Shown piece after piece: positions 8,528 through 19,894 of a DNA stretch of 64,000 nt. Each line of letters opens with the position of its first letter. Within the stretch, counting starts at the first letter, position 1. The translations under genes were made by a program, and so were the position numbers. Source of the DNA: Terriglobia bacterium (GTDB taxonomy: Bacteria; Acidobacteriota; Terriglobia; Terriglobales; Acidobacteriaceae); assembly GCA_020072845.1 (NCBI GenBank), contig JAIQGF010000018.1:1-64000 (forward strand), given 5' to 3'. The notes under the pieces were generated by a model. That model saw only the letters and a program-made list of their open reading frames with translations. It searched no databases and was not told the DNA's origin.

Positions 8528-9115
8528 ATGGCTCAGCCCACCATGGCCGCGAATCCCGCGCTCAAGGACCAGTTCGTCCAGCTCAAGACCCGCATGGACA
8601 AGGCGGTCGAGGACTTCCGCCAGGAAATGGCTGCGGTGCGCACCGGCCGCGCCTCGGTGCACATGCTGGACGGCGTCCAGGTGGAGTACTACGGCTCCGT
8701 GATGCCGCTCAACCAGATCGCGCAGGTGCACGCTCCGGAATCGCAGCTCATCACCGTGCAGCCCTTCGATCCCAGTTCGCTCGGCGGCATCGAGAAGGCC
8801 ATCCGCTCCGCTGATCTCGGACTTAACCCGATGAACGACGGCAAGCTCATCCGCGTCCCGGTGCCTGCCCTCACCGAAGAGCGCCGCCGCGACATGGTCA
8901 AGCACCTGCACAAGATGCTCGAGGAGCACCGCACCGCCGTCCGCAACATCCGCCGCGACGGCAACGACGGAATCAAGAAAACTCTCAAGGACAAGAAGAT
9001 CACCGAGGACGACGAGCGCCGCGCCCTCGACGAAATCCAGCGCCTCACCGACGACGAAATCAAGAAGATGGAAGAGCTCAGCAAGTCCAAGGAAAAAGAA
9101 GTCATGACGGTGTAG
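8528..9115 (+). CDS. frr: Ribosome recycling factor
   Basis: A 195-residue RRF, which with EF-G splits post-termination ribosomes. Domain I is a three-helix bundle; family motifs are MAAVRTGRAS near residues 38-47, the YYGSVMPLNQIA hinge and strand region, and RRDGNDGIK with KKITEDDERRALDEIQ towards the end. The start at 8528 has a weak GGAGA upstream and adds about ten residues before the common N-terminus, so the inner ATG (MAANPALKD) is a possible alternative. The rpsB-tsf-pyrH-frr cluster is otherwise canonical. Confidence 0.96.
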   Translation: MAQPTMAANPALKDQFVQLKTRMDKAVEDFRQEMAAVRTGRASVHMLDGVQVEYYGSVMPLNQIAQVHAPESQLITVQPFDPSSLGGIEKAIRSADLGLNPMNDGKLIRVPVPALTEERRRDMVKHLHKMLEEHRTAVRNIRRDGNDGIKKTLKDKKITEDDERRALDEIQRLTDDEIKKMEELSKSKEKEVMTV

Positions 9116-9118
9116 GGT

Positions 9119-9194
9119 CTCTCGGTCTATCAGTCCATCAAAGGCCGATAGACCGAAGAACCGAGTGACCGAAAGGCCGAACGACCGATCGACC
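9119..9194. repeat. ACCGA-type degenerate spacer repeat
   Basis: Seven- to eight-base units ending in CCGA (GGCCGATA, GACCGAAG, AACCGAGT, GACCGAAA, GGCCGAAC, GACCGATC) fill the space after the frr stop. Confidence 0.7.
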
Positions 9195-9290
9195 TTTTCC
9201 CAAAATAAAACTCACGTTTCAAGTTGGCGCACGAAAATTACAGCGCAAGGCTTGCCTTGAGCGGACAATAGGCCAATTCGGAGGTGCGCC

Positions 9291-9488
9291 ATGCGTCACG
9301 ATGTTGATTCCGCGCTCGCCGTCTACTCCATCAACGACTCCTCCGGGGAGGTTGCCGTGGACGACGAACTCGACCTCCTTGCCGCTGAAGATCAGGAATT
9401 CTGCCCGGTGTGCAGTGCCGAGTTGGTGGAGTTCGACAGCGACCCCTTCGCGCTCCACTGTCCGGTTTGTGACTACCGCTATCGCTAG
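9291..9488 (+). CDS. Small CPVC zinc-ribbon protein
   Basis: A 65-residue acidic protein with two CPVC knuckles (near residues 39-42 and 57-60) separated by 14 residues, the spacing of a four-Cys zinc ribbon. GGAGG six bases before the ATG supports translation. Small ribbons like this serve as metal-binding adaptors or nucleic-acid modules; no specific function can be read. The next gene encodes an iron-sulfur/molybdopterin enzyme, but nothing proves they work together. Confidence 0.75.
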   Translation: MRHDVDSALAVYSINDSSGEVAVDDELDLLAAEDQEFCPVCSAELVEFDSDPFALHCPVCDYRYR

Positions 9489-9574
9489 TTTTATCCCTGC
9501 GGGTTGCGGGGGCCCAATCGCGCGCTATTTTTGCGCGTGCTGGGGTGCTGGTATGCTGGTTGTCACACCGGCCT

Positions 9575-11746
9575 ATGACAACCAAGGTCGTCCACGCCGC
9601 TTGTCCTCATGACTGTCCCGACGCTTGCGGCGTTCTGATCACCGTTCAGGACGGACGCGCGATTCGCATTCAGGGCGATCCCGGCCATCCGGTCACGCGC
9701 GGGTTTCTCTGCGCCAAAGTCGCCCAGTATCTGGATCGCGTCTACTCGCCCGACCGCGTCCTCTGTCCCTATCGCCGCATCGGCCCCAAGGGCTCACGCG
9801 TTTGCAATCAGCAGGATTTCAAACGCATTTCCTGGGACGAAGCGCTCGATGAAATCGCCACCCGCTTCCAGCAGATCGCGCGCCAGCACGGCGCCGAAGC
9901 GATCCTTCCGTATTCCTACGGCGGCACCCTTGGCGTGCTCAACGGCGCGTCCATGGACCGGCGCTTTTTCCATCGCCTGGGCGCGTCGCAACTGGACCGC
10001 ACCATCTGTTCCATCGCCGGGGAAGTCGGCATCAAGTCGGTGTACGGCGCCAAGCTCGGCACCGAGCCGGAGCAGTTCGCGCACTCCCGCTACATCATCG
10101 CCTGGGGCGCGAACATCCACGGCAACAACGTCCACCTCTGGCCCTTCATCGAGGAAGCGCGTCGCAACGGCGCCAAGCTGGTGGTCATTGATCCTTACCG
10201 CACCCGCACCGCCGCCTGCGCCGACTGGTATCTGCCCATCAATCCCGGCACCGATGTCGCGCTCGCCCTCGGCATGATGCACGTCATCATTAACCAGAAC
10301 CTCTGCGATGCCGAGTACGTCGCGCAGCACACCTTCGGATTCGACCAGCTTCGCGCCCGCGTGCAGGAGTATCCGCCCGACCGAGTGGCGCTCTGGACGG
10401 GCATTCCCGCCCATGACATCGTCAAGGTGGCGCGCGAGTATGCCACCACGCCTCCCGCCGCCATTCGCCTTAACTACGGCGTCCAGCGCAGCGAAAACGG
10501 CGGCATGGCGGTGCGCGCCGTCTGCATGCTGCCGTGCCTCGTCGGGGCCTGGAAACAAGTCGGCGGCGGACTGCAGCTCTCCACCAGCGAAGGTCACAAC
10601 CTGAACAAGAACGCGCTCAAGGGAGAGGAACTGATGCCGCGCCCCACGCGCGTCATCAACATGGTCGAGCTGGGACGCGCCCTGAATGTGGTGAGCGATC
10701 CGCCGGTGCAAGCGTTGTTCGTATACAACTCCAATCCCGCGGCCGTCAATCCTGACCACAATTCCGTGGTGCGCGGCCTGCTGCGGACTGACCTGTTCAC
10801 CGTGGTGCACGAGCAGTTTTTCACCGACACCACCGATTACGCCGACATCATCCTGCCCGCGACCACCTTTTTCGAGCACAAGGACCTGCAGACCGGCTAC
10901 GGCCATTACTACATCCAGATTTCCAACCCGGCCATCGAGCCGCTCGGCGAGTGCCGCTCCAATGTGGAACTGTTTCGCGCGCTGGCGCTGCGCATGGGAT
11001 TCGGCGATGCGTGCTTCCGCGAATCCGTGGACGACATGATCGATCTGGCGCTGTCGTCGCCGCATCCGCACCTGGCGGGCATCGATCGCGCGCGCCTGCA
11101 ACGCGAGCACTTCGTCCGCCTGAATCTGCCTCGGCAGGACAATTCAGCGACGGAGTCGCGGGATTCGTTAGCCCACCGCGGCAGCGGTGGGTCAGTTAAG
11201 CAGATGACGGCGAGCGCCGGAGGCGCGGTACCCAACCGCTTCTATCTCCCCTTCGCCCACGGTTTCCCGACACGCACCGGCAAAGCGCTGCTCTTCAACC
11301 AGGAACTCGCCGCGCAAGGACTCGATCCGGTGGTCTCGTTCACGCCGCCCAAGGAGTCGCGTCACAGCGGCGATGCGCGCTACCCGCTCGAACTGCTGGC
11401 TCGCAAGTGCGACAACTATCTCAACTCCACCTTCGCCAATCTTCCGCCGCAGCAGAAAATGGAAAATCCCGATCTGCTGGAGATCAGCGCCGCCGACGCC
11501 GAGGCGCGCGGCATTGCGGATGGCGATCGCGTGCGCGTGTTCAATTCCCGCGGCGAAATTCTCCTGACCGCGCGGGTCAACGGCGCCACTCGCCCGGGGG
11601 TGGTGGCGGCGCGGCTGAACTGGGCCAAGCTCACCGGGCAGGCCCGCAACATCAACGTCCTGACCTCCGCGCGGCTCACCGACATGGGCGGCGGCGGCAC
11701 GTTTTATTCCGTCCTGGTGGAAGTCCAACCCGCCCTGCCCGCCTGA
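9575..11746 (+). CDS. Molybdopterin-dependent oxidoreductase (MopB family) with internal palindrome insertion
   Basis: A 723-residue enzyme of the DMSO reductase/formate dehydrogenase superfamily. An N-terminal Cys cluster (Cys10, 14, 18, 46 in HAACPHDCPDACG...FLCAK) should hold a [4Fe-4S] cluster. The Mo-bisMGD region follows, and a C-terminal molydopterin dinucleotide-binding domain lies near 610-720. No Tat signal is visible, so it is likely cytoplasmic. The start is set at the ATG at 9575, just before the Cys motif. Residues about 522-552 (DNA 11139-11235) do not look like the family. They derive from low-complexity palindromic DNA, including CCCACCGC-ggca-GCGGTGGG, inserted in frame. The substrate is unknown. 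Confidence 0.9.
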   Translation: MTTKVVHAACPHDCPDACGVLITVQDGRAIRIQGDPGHPVTRGFLCAKVAQYLDRVYSPDRVLCPYRRIGPKGSRVCNQQDFKRISWDEALDEIATRFQQIARQHGAEAILPYSYGGTLGVLNGASMDRRFFHRLGASQLDRTICSIAGEVGIKSVYGAKLGTEPEQFAHSRYIIAWGANIHGNNVHLWPFIEEARRNGAKLVVIDPYRTRTAACADWYLPINPGTDVALALGMMHVIINQNLCDAEYVAQHTFGFDQLRARVQEYPPDRVALWTGIPAHDIVKVAREYATTPPAAIRLNYGVQRSENGGMAVRAVCMLPCLVGAWKQVGGGLQLSTSEGHNLNKNALKGEELMPRPTRVINMVELGRALNVVSDPPVQALFVYNSNPAAVNPDHNSVVRGLLRTDLFTVVHEQFFTDTTDYADIILPATTFFEHKDLQTGYGHYYIQISNPAIEPLGECRSNVELFRALALRMGFGDACFRESVDDMIDLALSSPHPHLAGIDRARLQREHFVRLNLPRQDNSATESRDSLAHRGSGGSVKQMTASAGGAVPNRFYLPFAHGFPTRTGKALLFNQELAAQGLDPVVSFTPPKESRHSGDARYPLELLARKCDNYLNSTFANLPPQQKMENPDLLEISAADAEARGIADGDRVRVFNSRGEILLTARVNGATRPGVVAARLNWAKLTGQARNINVLTSARLTDMGGGGTFYSVLVEVQPALPA
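11172..11191 (+). repeat. In-gene hairpin CCCACCGC/GCGGTGGG
   Basis: A perfect 8-base stem with a GGCA loop inside the reading frame of the molybdopterin oxidoreductase. A GCGAC-gga-GTCGC palindrome lies just upstream (11147-11159). Confidence 0.8.
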
Positions 11747-11893
11747 TCCCGGCCGGTGTGGCGCTCAGCCGATCGCACCGCCTCATCTCCCACATCGCAC
11801 CGCCGAGAGATTCTCCCGTGATGCGGGTTGGGAACTACGTGGGATGATCGCCGGCCGCGCGACGCTCTTTGGCGTGAAACTCGCGTTGCCTTG

Positions 11894-11899
11894 TATAAT
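11894..11899 (+). promoter_or_regulatory. -10 box of a probable bamA promoter
   Basis: TTGTATAATGG has a consensus TATAAT. A TTGGCG lies 19 bases upstream of it, a long but possible spacing. The start codon of bamA is about 117 bases downstream. The rest of the 11747-12015 gap shows no gene. Confidence 0.45.
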
Positions 11900-12015
11900 G
11901 GCCAATTCCGCTTCTACTTGCGATTGAGGGTCGGACTATTCTTTATCCTCTGGACCATGCTCTGGCCGTCGTACGCGATGGAAAGGCTCCACTTACGCGC
12001 CTTCAGCGGGCGGCG

Positions 12016-14832
12016 GTGGCGCGGCGCCTGCTGTCACTGCTCGTCCTGGTTGCCTCGTTTTTCTGGTGTTCCGTTCCCGCCCTGGCCCAGCAGGACCTGA
12101 TTGTGGACACCATCCCGCATGGCAACCGCCGTATCCCTGCTGAGACAATCCGGGCCCGCATTTTCACCAAGCCGGGAGACGTTTACGACCAGGCCGCCCT
12201 GGAACGCGACTTCAACTCGCTGTGGAATACCGGCTATTTCGACGATATCCGCTTCGAGCGCGAGCAGACCCCCAAAGGGTGGGTCATCCACATCTACGTC
12301 AAAGAAAAACCCACGATTCGTGAAATCAAGTACGTGGGACTCAGTTCGGTTTCGCAAAGCGATGTGCTCGACCGCTTCAAGGAACGGAAGGTATCGCTCA
12401 CCCAGGAAAGCCAGTACGATCCCACTCGCGTGAAGCGCGCCGAAGTTGTCATCAAGGAGCTTCTGGCCGAGCACGGCCGCCAGTTTGCCGCCATCCGCAC
12501 CGAGGTCCGTCCCATTCCTCCGGCCGCCGTGGGCATCACCTTCGTGGTCAAGGAAGGCCCCAAGATCAAGGTCGGCAAAATCAAGTTCGAGGGCAACAAG
12601 CACATCAACAGCCGCACCCTGCGCTATGCCATGCGCAACATGCGCCCCATCGGCATCCCGCACTCCATCATTCTGGAAAACATTTTCAGCCGCACCTACA
12701 ACGCCGCCAAGCTCAGTGAAGATACCGAGATGGTGCGCGACGCCTTTCAGCGCCAGGGTTACTTCAAGGCCGTCGTCCAGGATCCCAAAACCCAGGTCCG
12801 CGACGTGGGCAGCAGCGGCCTCCACATTCCGCTCATCATGCACGGCCCCGGTAAAGTGGTGGACATCACCATTCCCGTCGAGGAAGGGGACCGCTACCAC
12901 CTCAAGGAGATTAAGTTCACCGGCAACAAGGCGATCACCAACGCCGCGGCGCTCCGCCGCTCGATCCCCATGAAAGACGGCGACATCTTCAACATCGAAC
13001 TGGTGCGCAAGGGCCTCAAGAACCTCCGCGACGCCTATGGTTCGCTCGGCTTCATCAACTTCACCCCTGTCCCCGACACCCAGTTTGACGATGAGAAGAA
13101 GCTGATCAGCCTCACCATTGACCTCGACGAAGGCAAGCCATTCTCCGTGCGCCGCATCGAGTTCAAGGGCAACACCACCACCCGCGACAAGGTGATCCGC
13201 CGCGAACTCGCCATCGAGGAAGGCGGGGTTTACAACAGCCGGCTGTGGGAGCTCAGCATTTTGCGGCTCAACCAGCTCGGCTATTTCGACGTCCTCAAGC
13301 CGGAGCAGGATTCCGAGGTCAAGCAGAACAACCAGGAAGGCACGGTTGACATCACCCTCAAGGTCAAGGAGAAGGGCAAGAACAGCATTGGCCTCAGCGG
13401 CGGCGTCAGCGGCCTGGCCGGCTCTTTCATCGGCCTCACCTACGAGACCAACAACTTTCTCGGCCTCGGTGAAACCCTCACTCTGCAGGCCAGCGTCGGC
13501 AGCCGCCAGCGCAATCTTTCCTTCGGCTTCACCGAGCCCTACGTGTTCGACCGCCCCTTGCAGTTCGGCTTCACCGTGTTCAACCAGAAATTCAACTTCA
13601 ACCAGGCGCAGCAGGCCAACCTGATCGCCGGCCAGCAGCTGAATCTTCCCGACAACGTCCTGCAATCGCTGCAGAACTTCAGCCAGTCGCGCACCGGTTT
13701 CACCACCAGCTTGAGTTATCCCATCCGGCGCTCCTTCAAGCGCGTCAGCTTGGGGTATTCCTTTGACGTCTCCTCCATCAGCGTGTTCAGTACGTTCTCG
13801 CAGCTCTATTTTCAGGAACTGAACTTCCGCAATATCTCCGGGCCCAATTCGCTGACCGGCATCGTCACCAGCAAGCTGATTCCCAGTTTCACCTGGAACA
13901 CGGTGGACAGCCCGGTTCACCCGCACCGCGGACGCAACATCTTCATCGGCGGCGACATCGCCGGCATGGGCGGCAACGTCGCCTTCGTCCGCCCGGTCAT
14001 GTCGTTCACCCGCTGGACGCCCATGAAGGGCCTCAAGCCCAATGGCGACGGCCGCAACACCTTCGGCATCCGCGTGCAGGGTTCCTTCATCAGCGGCTAC
14101 GGCGGCCACGTGTCACCGCCCTTTGAGCGCTTCTTCATGGGCGGCGATACCGACATTCGCGGCTTTGACATCCGTGCCATTTCGCCGGTCGCCTTCTTTG
14201 TCGAGCGCGTGGATTTCCCGCTCACCAATCCGGATGGCACCGCTGTACCCAAGGATCCCAACAATCCCCGCCAGGGCACCGTGACCGTTCCTCTTCCGGT
14301 GCAGCGCATCATCTTCCCCGGCGGCGACACCAGCGTGGTCACCAACTTGGAATACCGCATTCCCATCGTCGGCCCGGTTACGCTGGCGCCGTTTTTCGAC
14401 ATCGGATTCGACGGTATCGCCCGTCCCGGCCAGTTGCAGGTCAACGCCACCCAGTTGAATCTTCTCAATACCACCGCGTTCGGCTGTCCCGCGCTCGATG
14501 CCTCCTTCAATTGCGTGGGTGGTGTCTTCCAGTCGTTCAACAAGGGCCTGAAGATCGTCGGCGCCTCGAACTGGAGACCGCGCGCCTCCACCGGCCTGGA
14601 GTTGCAGGTCATCATGCCGGTGGTCAACGCGCCGTTCCGCATCTACTGGGCCTATAATCCGTTGCGGCTCGATACCCCCACCGACACGCCCAGCCTGATC
14701 ACCCGCACCATGTTCCCGGCGGGCGGCGCTGGCGATTTCAGTTTTCTGCAGGCGGTCAGTTCCTACGCTCCGCACTGGAAGCTGAAGGAACCCAAGACCA
14801 CTTTCCGTTTCACCGTGGCCACCACTTTTTAA
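12016..14832 (+). CDS. bamA: Outer-membrane protein assembly factor BamA (Omp85)
   Basis: A 938-residue Omp85 protein that inserts beta-barrels into the outer membrane. A signal peptide of about 25 residues ends in ALAQ. Five POTRA-like repeats follow (roughly 30-430, with recurrent xFxGNKxIxxxxLR patterns such as FEGNKHINSRTLR and FKGNTTTRDKVIRR). A 16-strand barrel then runs to a terminal Phe. The L6 loop motif is present as DIRGFDIR. The start is a GTG at 12016, the first codon giving a clean signal peptide. The barrel is somewhat longer than in E. coli (810 residues in total there). It is followed by skp, as in many Gram-negative bacteria. Confidence 0.95.
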   Translation: MARRLLSLLVLVASFFWCSVPALAQQDLIVDTIPHGNRRIPAETIRARIFTKPGDVYDQAALERDFNSLWNTGYFDDIRFEREQTPKGWVIHIYVKEKPTIREIKYVGLSSVSQSDVLDRFKERKVSLTQESQYDPTRVKRAEVVIKELLAEHGRQFAAIRTEVRPIPPAAVGITFVVKEGPKIKVGKIKFEGNKHINSRTLRYAMRNMRPIGIPHSIILENIFSRTYNAAKLSEDTEMVRDAFQRQGYFKAVVQDPKTQVRDVGSSGLHIPLIMHGPGKVVDITIPVEEGDRYHLKEIKFTGNKAITNAAALRRSIPMKDGDIFNIELVRKGLKNLRDAYGSLGFINFTPVPDTQFDDEKKLISLTIDLDEGKPFSVRRIEFKGNTTTRDKVIRRELAIEEGGVYNSRLWELSILRLNQLGYFDVLKPEQDSEVKQNNQEGTVDITLKVKEKGKNSIGLSGGVSGLAGSFIGLTYETNNFLGLGETLTLQASVGSRQRNLSFGFTEPYVFDRPLQFGFTVFNQKFNFNQAQQANLIAGQQLNLPDNVLQSLQNFSQSRTGFTTSLSYPIRRSFKRVSLGYSFDVSSISVFSTFSQLYFQELNFRNISGPNSLTGIVTSKLIPSFTWNTVDSPVHPHRGRNIFIGGDIAGMGGNVAFVRPVMSFTRWTPMKGLKPNGDGRNTFGIRVQGSFISGYGGHVSPPFERFFMGGDTDIRGFDIRAISPVAFFVERVDFPLTNPDGTAVPKDPNNPRQGTVTVPLPVQRIIFPGGDTSVVTNLEYRIPIVGPVTLAPFFDIGFDGIARPGQLQVNATQLNLLNTTAFGCPALDASFNCVGGVFQSFNKGLKIVGASNWRPRASTGLELQVIMPVVNAPFRIYWAYNPLRLDTPTDTPSLITRTMFPAGGAGDFSFLQAVSSYAPHWKLKEPKTTFRFTVATTF

Positions 14833-14864
14833 AGTCGGTTTCAGAAAACCGTTTTGCGGGCGTC

Positions 14865-14906
14865 GGTGCCCCACATCTGCGCCGCTTTTGGCAGATGTGG
14901 GTCTTT
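14865..14906 (+). repeat. CCCAC/GTGGG hairpin repeat after bamA
   Basis: GGTGCCCCACATCTGC, a 9-base loop, then GCAGATGTGGGTCTTT. The stem is 11 perfect base pairs, followed by a short T-run, so it could act as a terminator of bamA. Related copies lie at 8423 and 31878. Confidence 0.75.
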
Positions 14907-14948
14907 ACGATTCGCGCCGCTGATCCCCGCCCCGCGCCAGTTCCCGGT

Positions 14949-14977
14949 TTGACGCTGGCCCGTGCTCGCCCTATAAT
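14949..14977 (+). promoter_or_regulatory. Sigma70-type promoter of skp
   Basis: TTGACG (14949-14954), a 17-base spacer, then TATAAT (14972-14977), about 97 bases before the skp start. Confidence 0.75.
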
Positions 14978-15073
14978 CGAGATTCCCGTGAAACCTTCTG
15001 CACGGATGTGCCCGTTTTGAGGTGTTTCTGAGGAAGTCCGAGAGCGTCGCTCCAAGGAGTCCAAAACCAACTC

Positions 15074-15736
15074 ATGACACGTAAGCTTTTCCGCTTCATC
15101 TTGCCGGCAGCGCTGTTGACCGTCACCGCACTGGCTCAGGCTGGCACTCCTGCTGCCGCGAACCCCGCTGCTCCCTCCACCTCCGCCTCCGCCCGCATCG
15201 GCATCATTAACATCCAGAATGCGATCGTGATGACCAATGAGGGCCGCCGCGACTTTGAGGCGTTGCAGAAAAAGTTCGAGCCGACCCAGTCCACGCTCAA
15301 TAATCTGAACCAGGAAATCGAAAACCTGAAGAAGCAGCTCCAGACCCAGGGCGACAAGCTGAATGAACAGTCGCGCGCTGACATGGTCAAGAACATCGAG
15401 ACCAAGCAGAAGAGTCTGCAGCGCCAGGCCGAGGACGCGCAAGCCGATTTCCAGGCCCAGCAGAATGAAATCGCCAATCGGATCGGCGGCAAGCTGCTCG
15501 AGGTGCTCGATAAGTATGCCAAGCAGGGCGGCTACTCGGTGATCCTTGACGTCTCCGGCCAGCAGAGCCCGGTGCTCTGGGCCGCCCAGACCTCCGACGT
15601 CACCCAGGATATTGTCAACACCTATAACTCCCAGTCCAGTGTTGCCGCTCCGGTCTCCGCGCCGGGCGGTGCTGCCAAACCGGCCGGCACTGCGACGCGG
15701 CCTCCCGCGCCCAAACCGCCGGCGCCAAAGCCGTAG
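15074..15736 (+). CDS. skp: OmpH/Skp family periplasmic chaperone
   Basis: A 220-residue secreted protein. A signal peptide ending near TALAQA is followed by the family start ARIGIINIQNAI and a long Gln/Lys/Glu-rich coiled coil (about residues 55-145) that forms the tentacles of the trimeric chaperone. Skp holds unfolded outer-membrane proteins in the periplasm on their way to BamA. The C-terminal 30 residues are Pro/Ala-rich (repeated PPAPKP), unusual for Skp and perhaps a flexible tail or wall-contact segment. An AAGGAG-like site precedes the ATG. lpxD, which often follows, is not here. Confidence 0.92.
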   Translation: MTRKLFRFILPAALLTVTALAQAGTPAAANPAAPSTSASARIGIINIQNAIVMTNEGRRDFEALQKKFEPTQSTLNNLNQEIENLKKQLQTQGDKLNEQSRADMVKNIETKQKSLQRQAEDAQADFQAQQNEIANRIGGKLLEVLDKYAKQGGYSVILDVSGQQSPVLWAAQTSDVTQDIVNTYNSQSSVAAPVSAPGGAAKPAGTATRPPAPKPPAPKP

Positions 15737-16207
15737 CCGATGGCTGAAAATTCAACGGCCGCCATCCCTGGCGGCCTGTTTCTTTTTGCTCGCCTATACC
15801 GCTGCTCTCGGTCGTTGGGCCGGAATCGTTTCGGTTTCCCATCTCGAAACCGATAATGCATTCGAGCCCGTGCTTCCGTTTTCCGCAAATCTGTGCAAAT
15901 CTCTGTGCAATTCCTCGCTGTGCTTGTAACAACCCACCACGAAAACAGCTACTTACACAGTCTGCATGGTTACTGTGGCAGCGGCCAATTTCTTCAGGAA
16001 TCAACACCTTAGCCGCCTCAGGATTCCGCCTCAATATTCCCTAATCGGGTTCCACTTAGGTGGTCTTGCCAACTGCAGTTTTGCACATTTCAATCAGATT
16101 AAAATTTGGCAATCGGCAACTATCGGCGGGGATGGGCCAGCCGGATTTTCTTTATTTGACGCGGTCTTAAGACGGGAAATGAAAGTTAGCCGCCAATTTT
16201 TCTTCGC
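15737..16207. other. Gene-free convergent spacer between skp and lepA
   Basis: No convincing gene. It contains a perfect TCGGTTTC/GAAACCGA stem (15831-15853), the same word as the GAAAC spacer repeats, and a GCAAATCT/GTGCAA direct repeat near 15885-15910. The genes on both sides point inward. Confidence 0.6.
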
Positions 16208-18016
<1,809 letters not shown>

Positions 18017-18137
18017 GGAATTTCAAGACGGGCTTCGCTAGCCGCTTCGGCCAGTGGCGTTGAACACTTGATTCTAGCATCCGCCGAATTCTGTCATGTG
18101 GCACACGCGAACCGCGTGTGTTCGCGCAAATCGAAGC

Positions 18138-18267
18138 GAATGTCATCCCGAGCGAGGACACGCCGACGTGGAGCCTGCCTTGAGCGAAGTTGAAAGGTGT
18201 CCGAGTCGAGGGACCTTGGGGTTGCCCCACCCTTGTCGCTCCCGGGTTTGGAGCGACAGGGTGGGGG
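18138..18267. repeat. Composite intergenic repeat with CCCCACCC/GGGTGGGG hairpin
   Basis: The gap between lepA and the amidohydrolase carries GAGCGAGGACACGCC, TTGAGCGAAGTTGAAAGG and GAGTCGAGGGACC words. It then has a near-perfect 17-base stem CCCCACCCTTGTCGCTCC (18225-18242)/GGAGCGACAGGGTGGGG (18250-18266). No gene is seen. It belongs to the CCCAC/GTGGG hairpin family. Confidence 0.75.
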
Positions 18268-18358
18268 TGTTCCTGATTGTGTGCTGCAGGCATTGTGAAT
18301 CGAGACCTCGCGTGTGCAGCGTGCCATGCGTTACTCTAATCTGCTTTCGGAGTGCACG

Positions 18359-19834
18359 ATGAAACGTCTGCTCGCGTCCCTATTTCTGTTTGCCACTTTT
18401 GCTTCAGCTCAGACGCAAACCCTCTCTCCCGCGGTCAGAGCTTTCGTCACCGTTGACGCCCCCGCCGTCGCCCTCACTCACGTGCGCGTCATTGACGGAA
18501 CCGGCGCCCCCGCGCGCGAGAACCAGACGATCCTCATCCGCAAGGGGCGGATCGAAGCCGTCCAGGACGCACCGTACGACCAATTTCTCGTCGGCGATAT
18601 CAAGGTTCTCGATCTCTCCGGCCACACCGTCATTCCCGGCCTGGTCGGCATGCACGATCACCTGGTTTATCCCGGCGCCTTGAATCCCATTCATTACAGC
18701 GAGCTCGATTTCAGCGCCCCGCGCCTGTATCTCGCCGGCGGCGTCACCACCATTCGCACCACCGGCTCGCTGGATGCTTATACCGACCTTTCCATCAAGC
18801 GCGACATTGATGCCGGCCGTGCACCCGGGCCGCACATTTTCCCCACCGGGCCTTATCTGGAAGGCGCGGGCGCCTACACTGCGCAGATGCACGAGCTCAA
18901 GGATGCCGACGACGCGCGCCGCACCGTCGCCTACTGGGCCGAAGAAGGCGCGCATGATTTCAAGGCGTACATGCACATCACTCGCGCCGAGTTGAGCGCC
19001 GCGATTGATGAAGCCCACAAGCGCGGGCTCAAAGTCACCGGCCACCTGTGCTCCATCGGGTTGCGCGAGGCCGCCGCGCTCGGCATTGACGACCTCGAGC
19101 ACGGCCTGGTTGTTGATGGAGAGGTCGCGCCTGGCAAGCAGACCGATAAGTGTCCCGAGCAGACCGCCATCCGCGACTCCCTGCTCAAGCTCGATGTCAG
19201 CGGGCCGGAGATCCAGCAGATCATCAAGGATCTGGTCACGCACCACACGGCCGTGACCTCAACCCTCCCGGTATTTGAAACCTTCGTCCCCAATCGCCCC
19301 GCGATGTCGCTGCCGCCGGCATCTCCGGCCGCGCCGCCGAAACCGTCGCCATACATGACGCGCGTCCTCGACAGCATGCTGCCGGAATCGCGCAACGACT
19401 ACCTCACCACCCGCGCTCGCATCGCCGGCGCCAAGGATTCGCCCTGGCCCGAACTGTTGAAGAAAGAAATGCAGTTTGAGTACGCCTTCGCCAAGGCGGG
19501 CGGGCTGCTGCTCGCCGGACTCGACCCGACGGGCTACGGCGGCGTGGTCGCCGGCTTCGGCGACCAGCGCGAAGTCGAGCTCCTGGTCGAGGCCGGCTTC
19601 ACCCCCATCGAAGCCATCAAGATCGCCACCCTCAACGGCGCCCAGTGGCTCGGCGTCGCCGACAAGATCGGCAGCATCGCCCTCGGCAAGCAGGCCGACC
19701 TCGTCGTGATCAATGGTGATCCGTCAAAAAACATCTCCGACATTGAGAACGTCGAGACCGTCTTCAAGGACGGCGTGGGCTATGACTCCGCCAAGCTCGT
19801 CGAATCCACCCGCGGCCGGGTGGGCCTCCACTAA
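18359..19834 (+). CDS. Secreted amidohydrolase family protein (imidazolonepropionase-like)
   Basis: A 491-residue metal-dependent hydrolase. A short signal peptide (FATFASAQ) is followed by the small beta domain HVRVIDGTGAPARENQTILIRKGRIEAV. The TIM barrel opens with GMHDHL (His99 and His101, metal ligands) and has further ligands in GLKVTGH and LEHG. The C-terminal closing segment NGAQWLGVADKIGSIALGKQADLVVINGDP is typical. Family members hydrolyse cyclic amides, peptides or related bonds; the substrate is unknown. The ATG at 18359 is preferred over one 45 bases upstream because it gives a signal peptide. Confidence 0.88.
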   Translation: MKRLLASLFLFATFASAQTQTLSPAVRAFVTVDAPAVALTHVRVIDGTGAPARENQTILIRKGRIEAVQDAPYDQFLVGDIKVLDLSGHTVIPGLVGMHDHLVYPGALNPIHYSELDFSAPRLYLAGGVTTIRTTGSLDAYTDLSIKRDIDAGRAPGPHIFPTGPYLEGAGAYTAQMHELKDADDARRTVAYWAEEGAHDFKAYMHITRAELSAAIDEAHKRGLKVTGHLCSIGLREAAALGIDDLEHGLVVDGEVAPGKQTDKCPEQTAIRDSLLKLDVSGPEIQQIIKDLVTHHTAVTSTLPVFETFVPNRPAMSLPPASPAAPPKPSPYMTRVLDSMLPESRNDYLTTRARIAGAKDSPWPELLKKEMQFEYAFAKAGGLLLAGLDPTGYGGVVAGFGDQREVELLVEAGFTPIEAIKIATLNGAQWLGVADKIGSIALGKQADLVVINGDPSKNISDIENVETVFKDGVGYDSAKLVESTRGRVGLH

Positions 19835-19894
19835 ACGTGTGGCTGTCGCTCGCCAAAACTCTCATCTGCTTTCGGAACGACAACTTGCTTGAGT

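Noticed and set aside
9794-11110. A 438-codon minus-strand frame opposite the molybdopterin oxidoreductase
   Set aside because: Shadow of the coding strand; composition (His, Val, Gly rich) is typical of reversed codons.
12034-14109. A 691-codon minus-strand frame opposite bamA
   Set aside because: It mirrors the codon pattern of a certain gene, has no signal or family motifs and no ribosome site. High GC makes long antisense frames common.
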